This document shows, piece by piece, positions 7,632 through 14,872 of a DNA stretch of 20,703 bases. The position numbers were made by a program, and so were the translations under genes. The DNA comes from Bermanella sp041589295. Lineage in GTDB: Bacteria > Pseudomonadota > Gammaproteobacteria > Pseudomonadales > Oceanobacteraceae. Under the pieces are notes generated by a model, which saw only the letters and a list, made by a program, of their open reading frames with translations, was not told where the DNA came from and did no database searches. Where the stretch lies: positions 1 through 20,703 of the forward strand of contig JBFHVZ010000040.1 of NCBI GenBank assembly GCA_041589295.1, read 5' to 3'. The number at the start of each line of letters is the position of its first letter. Positions within the stretch are counted from its first letter, which is position 1.

Positions 7632-7673
7632 GTAGGTCGGGATCGGCGTGCCCCATGTGGGTATTATCCCGAC
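7632..7673. repeat. Second GTAG-headed stem-loop
   Basis: GTAGGTCGGGAT starts at 7632. GTCGGGAT (7636-7643) pairs exactly with ATCCCGAC (7666-7673), and an inner CCCA-TG-TGGG can form a second hairpin. Its head resembles that of the stem-loop 20 bp to the left. Confidence 0.6.
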
Positions 7674-7698
7674 ATTCAAAACTGCTTTTTAATCAGCA

Positions 7699-7822
7699 TT
7701 GAAGCGTAATCGAGGAAGCAAAGACAAGGCAAAAACTTTTGAAAAAGCGGAGTGTACGTGTTTTGTACATGAGCATTTTGAGAAAGTTTTTAACGCAGTA
7801 TTTGCAACACAGATAGCTTCAA
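7699..7822. repeat. Long imperfect palindrome (about 124 bp) reaching into the SDR stop codon
   Basis: The ends TTGAAGC (7699-7705) and GCTTCAA (7816-7822) are exact inverted repeats. The arms pair imperfectly throughout, best at the AAAAACTTT segments, around a centre TGTAC-7 nt-GTACA (7753-7769). The right end contains the stop codon of the SDR gene. Size and structure suggest a MITE-like or interspersed element; no clear target duplication is visible. Confidence 0.6.
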
Positions 7823-8586
7823 GCCAACAAGTAACCGCCATCTACATTGATACACGCACCCGTCGTATAAGTGGCTGCATCGCTCACTAAATACAACACC
7901 GTGCCAGCCATTTCATCTGGTTCGGCAATGCGATTCATTGGAATGTGTTCTAGGGCTTTTTCAAGAATTGCAGGATTTTTAACTAACGTCGCCGCAAATT
8001 TAGTGTCAGTAGCACCGGGTAATAATGCGTTAACACGAATACCTAATTGCGCACATTCTTTGGCAAATGATTTTGTCATTGAAATCACAGAAGCTTTGGT
8101 GATGCTGTAAATGCCCTGCAATGAACCTGGGATGACACCATTTACGGACGCTACGTTTACGATACTGCCGCCGCCGCTGGCTTTCATAAGTTTGCCACCT
8201 TCAACACACATAAAGAAGTAACCTTGAATGTTGACGTCTACGGTCTTTTTAAAGGCCATCATGTCTGTATCTAAAATATGACCAAAGAATGGGTTGGCCG
8301 CTGCATTATTTATTAGGATATCCAGCTTACCGTGGGTTTCTTTAATGTGTGCAAAAATTGCCTGAATTTGTTCGTATTCACCGATGTGACAAGCAAAGGC
8401 TTCGGCGCTATAACCGGCTTCTTTTATTTGATCGACCACGTTTTGGCAGCCATCAATTTTACGGCTAGATACAATCACGTGAGCACCGTTGGCGGCCAGC
8501 AACTTGGCAATGCTCTCGCCGATGCCACGACTTGCACCTGTAACAAGGGCAACCTTCCCGCTCAGGTCGAATAAATTCTTTGACAT
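7819..8586 (-). CDS. SDR family oxidoreductase, DHRS4-like
   Basis: A 255-residue classical short-chain dehydrogenase/reductase. The cofactor motif TGASRGIG is at 16-23, SSRK (40-43) suggests NADP(H) preference, NNAA is at 93-96, and the catalytic Ser147, Tyr160 and Lys164 are present. The stretch NAAANPFFGHILDTD closely resembles animal DHRS4 carbonyl reductases, and the C-terminus (INVDGGYLLA) is typical of the group. The likely reaction is keto/hydroxy interconversion on a lipid or CoA-linked substrate. GAGGG stands 7 nt before the ATG, a good Shine-Dalgarno. It lies 194 bp downstream of the histidine phosphatase gene in the same direction, with a REP array between, so it may be a distal operon gene or have its own promoter. 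The stop codon lies within a palindromic element. Confidence 0.9.
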   Translation of the reverse strand: MSKNLFDLSGKVALVTGASRGIGESIAKLLAANGAHVIVSSRKIDGCQNVVDQIKEAGYSAEAFACHIGEYEQIQAIFAHIKETHGKLDILINNAAANPFFGHILDTDMMAFKKTVDVNIQGYFFMCVEGGKLMKASGGGSIVNVASVNGVIPGSLQGIYSITKASVISMTKSFAKECAQLGIRVNALLPGATDTKFAATLVKNPAILEKALEHIPMNRIAEPDEMAGTVLYLVSDAATYTTGACINVDGGYLLA

Positions 8587-8639
8587 AACACTACCCTCTT
8601 TTTCTTTGTACTGTTTATATTTTTATACTTTCTATTTTG

Positions 8640-8738
8640 GTTTCGGTTTGAGGCGAACCCTTCTGGTCGAACCTCTTACAAAATCAAGACTTTGTTGTTT
8701 CGGTTTGAGGCGAACCTTTCAGGCCGAACCTCTTACAA
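8640..8738 (-). repeat. Two 42-bp direct copies of a REP-like sequence
   Basis: Positions 8640-8681 and 8697-8738 match at 39 of 42 bases, with a 57-bp period. On the minus strand each begins TTGTAAGAGGTTCG and contains the partial palindrome GAGG-TTCG...CGAA/CGCCTC. They lie between the histidine phosphatase stop and the SDR start. Confidence 0.75.
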
Positions 8739-8740
8739 CC

Positions 8741-8765
8741 TGTAAGAGCGACGCCTCGTCGCGAA
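8741..8765 (+). repeat. REP-like hairpin, head-to-head with the preceding copy
   Basis: TGTAAGAG is followed by a perfect hairpin GCGACG-CCT-CGTCGC (8748-8762). Its head TGTAAGAG (8741-8748) is the exact complement of CTCTTACA (8730-8737) in the adjacent inverted copy, so the two form a head-to-head pair 3 nt apart. Confidence 0.7.
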
Positions 8766-8780
8766 AAACACTAAAACGAT

Positions 8781-9503
8781 TTAGCGATAGGTCACTTCGA
8801 CACCTTCGCTGTAAAGGTGCCCATAGTTATTCAAATACCCTAGGGTACAATCCCCAGCGGCATTGGTTAAAAAATGCGTAACACTGCTATTCACCAACGC
8901 GCTGTTTATTTTAAACGTGGTGGCATCGTTCAAATTCAGTGCCCATTGCACTGCCATACCAATGGGACCGCCGGACGTGAAAACAAAGATGCTTTCACCG
9001 GATTCCGCACTCGCAACCAATTGACTAAAACCTTGCACGCAGCGCTGTTTAAACGCTGAAAAACTCTCACGATAGTCAGAATCAAAATCGCCACTTATCC
9101 AGCGAGAGACCGCTTTTTCATATAGCTTATGAAACGCTTTACGTGGGTTCTCTGTCTGCATTAAGTGCTTCGCCAGTACGTTTTTATCAACGTATTCCGG
9201 AAAAGCCACCGCGAGCATATCTTCGTGATCAAACTCATTAAACTCGGCGTTCTCAATCGAAGACATCTGAATATCGGGCTGTGCAGCACTAAATCCAGAT
9301 ATCCATTCATTCATGGTTTGCTTATGGCGTGTTAACGAACCATGAACCAATCGAACACGACGGCGCTGCAATGAGGCACCGAGCTGGTTTGCCATGGTCA
9401 CGCCTAATCGCATACTTTGCGCTTTACCCTGCTGGGACAGCTCATCGTAGTTGACCTTGCCAAACGAAGCTTGGCCGTGACGAATAAGATAAATATCCGC
9501 CAT
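8781..9503 (-). CDS. Histidine phosphatase (phosphoglycerate mutase-like) family protein with altered active site
   Basis: A 240-residue member of the histidine phosphatase superfamily. The N-terminal IRHGQAS supplies the phospho-accepting His9, and SLTRHKQT (around Arg59) fits the second arginine. FNEFDHED (88-95) may contribute the acid. The position normally occupied by the second catalytic histidine (consensus SHGG) reads TSGG at 176-179, so the canonical His pair is incomplete. It is the fourth gene of the acyl-CoA dehydrogenase operon, with its ATG one base after the kinase stop (TGATATG), which implies translational coupling. A role in removing a phosphate placed by the neighbouring kinase, or in clearing a stalled phospho-intermediate, is plausible but inferred. 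Glycolytic mutase activity is unlikely. Confidence 0.85.
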   Translation of the reverse strand: MADIYLIRHGQASFGKVNYDELSQQGKAQSMRLGVTMANQLGASLQRRRVRLVHGSLTRHKQTMNEWISGFSAAQPDIQMSSIENAEFNEFDHEDMLAVAFPEYVDKNVLAKHLMQTENPRKAFHKLYEKAVSRWISGDFDSDYRESFSAFKQRCVQGFSQLVASAESGESIFVFTSGGPIGMAVQWALNLNDATTFKINSALVNSSVTHFLTNAAGDCTLGYLNNYGHLYSEGVEVTYR

Positions 9504-9504
9504 A

Positions 9505-10596
9505 TCAACTGCTCACAGCCGCCGATTCTTTTTCGATGAGTTTTTCACAGCGTGTTTCTAAATACTTGGCAACGTGAGCAAAACTAGCGAAGCGTTTGTC
9601 TTGGGTCTGTCCATGGTAAAAACGGTAGTAAATCTGCTGAATAATCACCGCTAAACGGAACAAACCATATATTTCGTAAAACGCAAAACTATCAATCTGA
9701 TAGCCGGTTTTTTCGAGGTAATAAGCCACTACTTCGTCTCGGCTGAGCATGCCTTCCATATGGGTTGGTTGACGACGCATCATCTGAAATTGCGGCTCAT
9801 CGTCGGCTTGTACCCAATAAGCTAAGCTGTTGCCTAAATCCATTAATGGATCACCAATAGTGGCCATTTCCCAATCTAAAACACCAATGACTTCAAATGG
9901 GTTATCGATATTCAATACGACATTATCAAAACGGAAATCGTTATGAATAACCACTTGCGCTATGTCGTCTGGCATATTGTTTTTTAACCACGCCATGGTG
10001 TTTTCAAAACTGGTGGCATCCGGTGTCAGGGCCTTTACGTAGCGATCAGACCAACCTTCAATCTGTCGTTTTACGTAGCCCGCACCCTTATTCATTTTTT
10101 CTAATTCAGTGCCCGCAATATTCACTTTGTGCAGGTCAACCAATTTGTCGATCACATTTAGACAGAGCTTACGGGTGTCCGCTTGGTTTAGCACGAGTCC
10201 CTTTGGCATATTTTGTCGGGGGATTATGCCACTCAACTTTTCCATCACATAAAAGTCACAGCCGATGACTTCATGGTCTTCACAAATGGCAATGATTTGC
10301 GGCACATAGGGATAGACAGGTTTTAGCGCTTGAATGACCTTGGCCTCACGCACCATATCATGTGCACTTTTGGCGATTTTTCCAAACGGTGGGCGACGTA
10401 AAATAAAGGCCTGATCGCCATACTGAATTTGATACGTTAAATTGGAAGCCCCGCCCGGAAACTGGGTTATAACGGGGTCACCACTGATATCTGCTAAAAC
10501 CTGCTTAAAAAAAGCATCAATGGCCTGTGCATCCAAGGCTTCGCCTTGTCGCACTTCCCCTGCCTGATCTTCTAGCATATTTTCCATTTCACTCAT
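9505..10596 (-). CDS. APH-fold phosphotransferase, LvaA/ACAD11-kinase-like
   Basis: A 363-residue kinase of the aminoglycoside phosphotransferase fold. It carries QFPGGASNLTY (46-55) in the nucleotide region and LRRPPFGKIAKSAHDMVREA (67-86), a pattern found in the kinase half of ACAD10/ACAD11 and in LvaA. The catalytic loop is VIHNDFRFDN (216-225, Asp220) and the metal-binding segment is LDWEMATIGDP (240-250, Asp241). Antibiotic resistance is not indicated: the context is acyl-CoA metabolism. In the levulinate pathway LvaA (with LvaB) phosphorylates the 4-hydroxyl of 4-hydroxyvaleryl-CoA, and by analogy this enzyme may phosphorylate a 4-hydroxyacyl-CoA. The start overlaps the SDR stop (ATGA) and the stop is followed at once by the phosphatase ATG. 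No LvaB-like gene is present. Confidence 0.88.
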   Translation of the reverse strand: MSEMENMLEDQAGEVRQGEALDAQAIDAFFKQVLADISGDPVITQFPGGASNLTYQIQYGDQAFILRRPPFGKIAKSAHDMVREAKVIQALKPVYPYVPQIIAICEDHEVIGCDFYVMEKLSGIIPRQNMPKGLVLNQADTRKLCLNVIDKLVDLHKVNIAGTELEKMNKGAGYVKRQIEGWSDRYVKALTPDATSFENTMAWLKNNMPDDIAQVVIHNDFRFDNVVLNIDNPFEVIGVLDWEMATIGDPLMDLGNSLAYWVQADDEPQFQMMRRQPTHMEGMLSRDEVVAYYLEKTGYQIDSFAFYEIYGLFRLAVIIQQIYYRFYHGQTQDKRFASFAHVAKYLETRCEKLIEKESAAVSS

Positions 10597-11414
10597 GCGC
10601 CACGCTCCTGAACTTTTCGATTAGGTTTACGAGACATGTAGGCGATAATTTGCTGATACAACCAAGGTGATAGGCGTTTTACGCGCCACAAATAACGTTC
10701 CTTGGCGTGAGGCATAATATAAAAAGTGCCCTTTTCGCTCTGATCGTAAGTAATTTGCGCAATGTCATCGGCATTCAATGCCGACTTTGCCATGACTTTA
10801 TTGACGCTGCGAATTTTCTTTTCGGCGCTGGCGGCCACACGCATGGTTTCGGTTAAATTGGTTTGGAAGAATGCTGGACAAAGCACTGACACAGACACAC
10901 CAAACGGTTTTAATTCTGCTTTTAAGGTATCAGATATTGCCACAACAGCCGCTTTAGAAGCGTTGTACGCCGACAGTTCTGGCAAATACAAATGTCCGGC
11001 CATAGACGCTACATTCACCAGTGTGCCCTTGCTGTCTTTTAGCATTGGCGTGAAGTAGTAACACCCTCTTGCCACCCCCATCACATTAATATCGACGATC
11101 CATTGAAAATCTTCCATGTTTTGCTCATCAATAGCACCTGCACCCGCCACGCCTGCGTTATTAATCAGTGCGTCTAGGGTTGACCAACGGTTTCTTATGG
11201 CAGCAACCGCTTCTTTCCAATCGTCGTCTAGCGTGACATTTAAATGTTGATAGAAGATATCTCCACTGTGGTTTGCATTTAGCTCTTCGGCTAAGGCCAA
11301 TCCACGTTCATTATGAATATCTGCTAAACACACTGACCAACCTTGCTTGGCATACACTTTTGCCAGAGCCGCACCTAATCCACTGGCCGCACCTGTAATT
11401 AAAACGTGTTTCAT
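10593..11414 (-). CDS. SDR family oxidoreductase (LvaD-like position)
   Basis: A 273-residue classical SDR: TGAASGLG at 7-14, acidic Asp32 after beta-2 suggesting NAD(H), NNAG at 85-88, and catalytic Ser137, Tyr150 and Lys154. The C-terminus after about 230 is basic (RYLWRVKRLSPWLYQ, ending RKPNRKVQERGA), a tail that may contact membrane or lipid substrates. It sits between the acyl-CoA dehydrogenase and kinase genes with ATGA overlaps at both ends, so the three are translationally coupled. By analogy with LvaD it could interconvert a 4-oxoacyl-CoA and a 4-hydroxyacyl-CoA, supplying the kinase substrate. That role comes from context, not from motifs. Confidence 0.88.
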   Translation of the reverse strand: MKHVLITGAASGLGAALAKVYAKQGWSVCLADIHNERGLALAEELNANHSGDIFYQHLNVTLDDDWKEAVAAIRNRWSTLDALINNAGVAGAGAIDEQNMEDFQWIVDINVMGVARGCYYFTPMLKDSKGTLVNVASMAGHLYLPELSAYNASKAAVVAISDTLKAELKPFGVSVSVLCPAFFQTNLTETMRVAASAEKKIRSVNKVMAKSALNADDIAQITYDQSEKGTFYIMPHAKERYLWRVKRLSPWLYQQIIAYMSRKPNRKVQERGA

Positions 11415-12655
11415 GCGTTGGCCTCGCCTTTTTTAGCTGGAAAATGCTGACTGTGTTTTTTAAGTTCGAAACGAGCAACCATGGCACGGTGAACCTCATC
11501 TGGACCATCGGCTAACCGCAAACAGCGCGCATATGCAAATAACGCAGTTAGCGGATGATCGTCATCACTCACACCGGCACCACCGTGTATTTGAATGGCT
11601 TGATCCGCTATGGTTTGCAGCATGTTAGGTACCACAACTTTAATTTGTGAGACTTCGCTTAGCGCACCAATGATACCTTTGGTATCCAACAACCAAGCGC
11701 ATTTCAATGTCAGCAGTCGCGCTTGCTCAATGGCCATACGGGCATTCGCTACGATGTCACGGTTGCCGCCCAAATTAATAATGGGTTTGCCAAATGCTTC
11801 TCGACTCATACCACGCTGAATCATCAGCTCTAGGGTGCGCTCTGCCGCACCAATGGCTCTCATACAATGGTGAACGCGACCCGGCCCTAAGCGACCTTGC
11901 GCGATTTCAAAACCACGTCCCGGACCTGCAATAATATTACTGATTGGCAGTCGCACATTATCGAAACTCACTTCGCCATGTCCGTAAGGTTCGTCGTATT
12001 CACCAAAGACCGGAAGCATGCGCTCTACTTTTACGCCCGGTGCATCTTTTGGACAAATCACCATAGAGTGTTGCGCGTGTTTTGGCGCATCTGGGTTGGT
12101 GAGCCCCATAAAGATAAGCACTTTGCAATCTGGGTGGCCAATGCCTGTACTCCACCACTTGCGACCATTCAGCACAACCTCGTCACCTTCGATAATTGCG
12201 GTAGCGCTCATATTGGTGGCGTCGCTGGATGCTACCGCAGGCTCTGTCATACAAAAAGCACTGCGAATTTCACCGGCCAACAATGGCATTAACCACTCCT
12301 GTTTTTGCGCATCTGAACCGTAATGCACCAGCACTTCCATGTTGCCGGTATCGGGTGCATTGCAATTAAAAATTTCTGGCGCAATAAAACTGCGGCCCAT
12401 TTGTTCCGCCATTAATGCGTAGTCCGCGTTTGAAACCCCAGCGCCGTATTCACTTTTTGGTAAAAATAAATTCCATAAACCCTGTTCTTTAGCTTGGGCT
12501 TTTAACTCTTCGATAATGGGCAATACCACCCAGCGGTTGTCGAGCCCTTTTAGTGTTGCAAAATACTCTTGTTCTATTGGTAGGATTTTTTCTTCGACAA
12601 AGGCCGTCACTTTTTTAAGGAGTTCGGCACCTGCTGGGGACACATCAAAGTTCAT
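11411..12655 (-). CDS. Acyl-CoA dehydrogenase, ACAD10/ACAD11 (LvaC-like) type
   Basis: A 414-residue flavoprotein with the ordinary three-domain acyl-CoA dehydrogenase layout. FCMTEPAVASSDATN (134-148) and LRLADGPDEVHRAM (379-392) match the signatures of the dehydrogenase half of animal ACAD11. The usual YEGT catalytic-Glu motif is replaced by ADGP, placing Asp383 where Glu is expected. In the characterised relatives this type handles 4-phosphoacyl-CoA, eliminating phosphate rather than performing only ordinary desaturation. It is the first gene of the operon, with AGGAA 7-8 nt before its ATG, and its stop overlaps the SDR start (ATGA). It is divergent from a LysR regulator across 128 bp. Confidence 0.92.
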   Translation of the reverse strand: MNFDVSPAGAELLKKVTAFVEEKILPIEQEYFATLKGLDNRWVVLPIIEELKAQAKEQGLWNLFLPKSEYGAGVSNADYALMAEQMGRSFIAPEIFNCNAPDTGNMEVLVHYGSDAQKQEWLMPLLAGEIRSAFCMTEPAVASSDATNMSATAIIEGDEVVLNGRKWWSTGIGHPDCKVLIFMGLTNPDAPKHAQHSMVICPKDAPGVKVERMLPVFGEYDEPYGHGEVSFDNVRLPISNIIAGPGRGFEIAQGRLGPGRVHHCMRAIGAAERTLELMIQRGMSREAFGKPIINLGGNRDIVANARMAIEQARLLTLKCAWLLDTKGIIGALSEVSQIKVVVPNMLQTIADQAIQIHGGAGVSDDDHPLTALFAYARCLRLADGPDEVHRAMVARFELKKHSQHFPAKKGEANA

Positions 12656-12743
12656 GTTGGCGTTCCTGTATGGGCTTCTTATATGACTTCATGCTATGGC
12701 CAGCGCCATAATGAATCAAATGAATGTTTTTAATCCCACTAAA

Positions 12744-12756
12744 TTAGCTATACTAA
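12744..12756. promoter_or_regulatory. Candidate LysR-type box in the divergent promoter
   Basis: TTAGCTATACTAA is a dyad of TTAG and CTAA fitting the T-N11-A pattern of LysR-family sites. It overlaps a TATACT -10-like hexamer (12749-12754) for the LysR gene, which would suit autoregulation, and lies 88 bp from the acyl-CoA dehydrogenase start on the other side. For the opposite direction, a TTGATT / TAGCAT pair with 17-bp spacing is a weak promoter candidate. Confidence 0.45.
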
Positions 12757-12783
12757 TAGTTCTTTTCGGCCAAAAGATCGCCC

Positions 12784-13698
12784 ATGAAACTTGATCTCAA
12801 CTTATTTACAGTGTTCGACGCCATATACGCCGAGGGCAATCTGACCCGTGCAGCAGAGCGCCTGAACCTAACTCAGCCTGCCATTAGCCACGCGTTGGCC
12901 AAGTTAAGGGATAAATTGGACGACCCCTTGTTCACCCGTCATGGCCACAGGATGATCCCAACTCCGTTGGCACAAGCCTTATTGCCCGACATTCAACAGG
13001 CACTGTCGCAGCTGAACACGGCCTTGCAACGGGCTCGCGCGTTCGACCCCACAACGGCGGAGAAAACATTTCGCATTGCCATGCGGGATTTATTTGAAGG
13101 CACATTACTGCCACCTCTGGTGGCATCGCTTTCGACTCAAGCACCCAATCTAACTTTGGCCAGTGTTCGCATTGACCGCCGAGAGACCGAAGCAAAGCTA
13201 GCATCTGGAGAACTGGATTTCGCGCTAGATATTTTATTACCTACATCCCCAAGCATTTGCCACCAACCGCTAATCGAAGACGGCTTAAGCGTGATTTATC
13301 GCAAAGGACTGTTATCAAAAAACAAAAATGCAAGCAAAGAGCTAAACCGTAAAACGTATTTAAATGCTAAACACGTACTGGTTTCGACACGCCCCACAGG
13401 CCCAGGACTGGCCGACTATGCATTAAGCCAACAAGGACTAAGTCGCAAAATAGGATTACGTTGCCAGCATTATTTTGCAGCGGCGATGATTGTGGAAAAG
13501 ACCGACTTACTGCTTACCATGCCGACGCGCTACGGCAAGCAAATATTGTCGCAATTTAAATCATTGGAAATGGCACCCTGCCCAGTGCCCACAGATGACA
13601 TTCACATTCATTTGTATTGGCATGAAAGCCGTGAACACGACGCGGCCAACCGATGGTTACGGGAACTGCTGCTTAATGAAATTGCAGCTGCAGAGTAG
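12784..13698 (+). CDS. LysR-family transcriptional regulator
   Basis: A 304-residue regulator with the N-terminal winged helix-turn-helix at about residues 5-63 (LTRAAERLNLTQPAISHALAKLRD, then PLFTRHGHRMIPT). An effector-binding domain of the periplasmic-binding fold spans about 90-295. The FTVFDAIYAEGNLTRAAE opening resembles the NodD/LeuO-like branch. It is transcribed divergently from the acyl-CoA dehydrogenase-SDR-kinase-phosphatase operon, the classic LysR layout, and is therefore its most likely regulator, with a pathway substrate or CoA ester as possible co-inducer (inference). The Shine-Dalgarno is weak. It converges on the AraC-type gene with 38 bp between stops. Confidence 0.9.
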   Translation: MKLDLNLFTVFDAIYAEGNLTRAAERLNLTQPAISHALAKLRDKLDDPLFTRHGHRMIPTPLAQALLPDIQQALSQLNTALQRARAFDPTTAEKTFRIAMRDLFEGTLLPPLVASLSTQAPNLTLASVRIDRRETEAKLASGELDFALDILLPTSPSICHQPLIEDGLSVIYRKGLLSKNKNASKELNRKTYLNAKHVLVSTRPTGPGLADYALSQQGLSRKIGLRCQHYFAAAMIVEKTDLLLTMPTRYGKQILSQFKSLEMAPCPVPTDDIHIHLYWHESREHDAANRWLRELLLNEIAAAE

Positions 13699-13708
13699 TT
13701 TGCTGACG

Positions 13709-13724
13709 CTTAACATACGTTAAG
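13709..13724. terminator. Small hairpin between convergent regulators
   Basis: CTTAAC-ATAC-GTTAAG is a perfect 6-bp stem with a 4-nt loop in the 38-bp gap between the LysR and AraC stops. There is no T-run, so termination is uncertain. Confidence 0.3.
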
Positions 13725-13736
13725 GTGCGCTTGGTG

Positions 13737-14744
13737 TTACTGCCGCTCACGCATGACATTCGGCGTACAATCAAACCAACGATGACAAGCGCGATAAAAC
13801 GTCGACGGTTCAGAAAAGCCAAGATCTAACGCCACTTCTTTTAAACTTTTTTGCGTACTGCAAATTAGTTCTTCAGCTTTTTGTTTGCGCTGAGCATCCA
13901 TAACATCTAAAAAGCTGGTGCCTTCCTCTTGCAAACGACGTTGTAATGTCCGTGTACTGATATTTAGCTTTGCCGCCACATCTTCACGGCTTAACGAAAA
14001 GTGCCCTGCGGACATAATGACTTTAATCACCTTCGCAGCCCAGGTGTTATCTAAATGTACAGACAACAATTGTTCCGCATGGGATTTATGCAAGGCATTT
14101 AGCGCTAGGTCAGACTCAACCAAAGGACGATTTAATAATTCTCGAGGAAATTTTAACCCAGAAAAGGCTTGATCAAATTTTGGTGCGACACCAAAGACGC
14201 GAATGTATTCAGACACATCAGCGGGACTCGCATGACTGAACACCACTTCTTTCGGTTTAATCGCATCATCACCCACCAACCAACGACTAAAGCTCAGCAC
14301 CATGGAAATTACCGATTCTATTTGATGGCGGCTAAATGGTGTTTCATCTGGTCGCGGAATGAAACGAAACCAAAAATCGCCTCCTTCATGATACAGGTCC
14401 ATTTCACCAGCTTCGGTGACCAAGGGTAGATAACGAACAAAATGCGTATAGGCTGCAGCTAGGTTTTCGCTGGTCATGGCCACGTAGGCCACCACATTGA
14501 AAAACGAAGGTCGCACGCGTGGCCCCATGTGTAACCCAAAAAACGGGTGCTGACTAAGCTCTTCGGCCTTGCTCCAAATAGCTTGGGTTTGATCCAGACT
14601 TAAGTAACTGGGTTGGTTGTGTTCTAGGTCCAAGCGGATGTTAGCCGCCGCCAAGATCTGGTCTGACGAAATCCCTAACGACTCCGCCGCCCCTAAAATG
14701 GCTTTTACCCAATGAATGGAAACTCGTTTGCCTGAAAAATTCAT
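13737..14744 (-). CDS. AraC-family transcriptional regulator, OruR/ArgR-like architecture
   Basis: A 335-residue protein with an N-terminal ligand-binding domain of the Arabinose_bd type (PF12625-like, about residues 15-205). The C-terminal AraC DNA-binding domain has two helix-turn-helix units, at about 251-271 (LSREDVAAKLNISTRTLQRRL) and 300-321 (LKEVALDLGFSEPSTFYRAC), followed by FDCTP. This architecture occurs in regulators of catabolic and lipid-related genes in proteobacteria. The gene diverges from the Mpo1-like gene and has a perfect 9-bp dyad 21-50 bp before its start, suggesting autoregulation and control of its neighbour. No strong Shine-Dalgarno is visible. Confidence 0.9.
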   Translation of the reverse strand: MNFSGKRVSIHWVKAILGAAESLGISSDQILAAANIRLDLEHNQPSYLSLDQTQAIWSKAEELSQHPFFGLHMGPRVRPSFFNVVAYVAMTSENLAAAYTHFVRYLPLVTEAGEMDLYHEGGDFWFRFIPRPDETPFSRHQIESVISMVLSFSRWLVGDDAIKPKEVVFSHASPADVSEYIRVFGVAPKFDQAFSGLKFPRELLNRPLVESDLALNALHKSHAEQLLSVHLDNTWAAKVIKVIMSAGHFSLSREDVAAKLNISTRTLQRRLQEEGTSFLDVMDAQRKQKAEELICSTQKSLKEVALDLGFSEPSTFYRACHRWFDCTPNVMRERQ

Positions 14745-14764
14745 AACCCGCTATTTTATTATTA

Positions 14765-14794
14765 TGTTTAATGCTTTTGGCTGAACATTAAACA
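14765..14794. promoter_or_regulatory. Perfect 9-bp dyad upstream of the AraC-type gene
   Basis: TGTTTAATG (14765-14773) and CATTAAACA (14786-14794) are exact reverse complements with a 12-bp spacer, giving 21 bp centre-to-centre, about two helical turns. This is a good candidate operator for the adjacent regulator or another dimeric protein. Confidence 0.5.
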
Positions 14795-14821
14795 GCCTAT
14801 TGGCACGCAAGGTCAATAGCT

Positions 14822-14835
14822 CGGGTGTTCACCCG
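14822..14835. promoter_or_regulatory. GC-rich 6-bp dyad
   Basis: CGGGTG-TT-CACCCG is a perfect palindrome in the middle of the divergent AraC/Mpo1 intergenic region. It may be a regulator site; no promoter element can be tied to it. Confidence 0.35.
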
Positions 14836-14872
14836 CACTGTGCAGCCAGCGGGCAGATTCGTATCATGGCAC

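Larger units (their letters stand above)
7470..7818. other. Palindrome-rich 349-bp intergenic region
   Basis: This gap between the two minus-strand genes has no credible gene. It is largely filled by four separate palindromic elements: a REP-like copy at its left end, two GTAG-headed stem-loops, and a long imperfect palindrome at its right end. Only 7497-7570 and 7674-7698 look like plain spacer. It probably separates two transcription units. Confidence 0.7.

Noticed and set aside
9505..10596. Aminoglycoside resistance gene
   Set aside because: It has the APH fold, but the LvaA/ACAD11-like motifs and coupling to acyl-CoA genes point to acyl-CoA metabolism.
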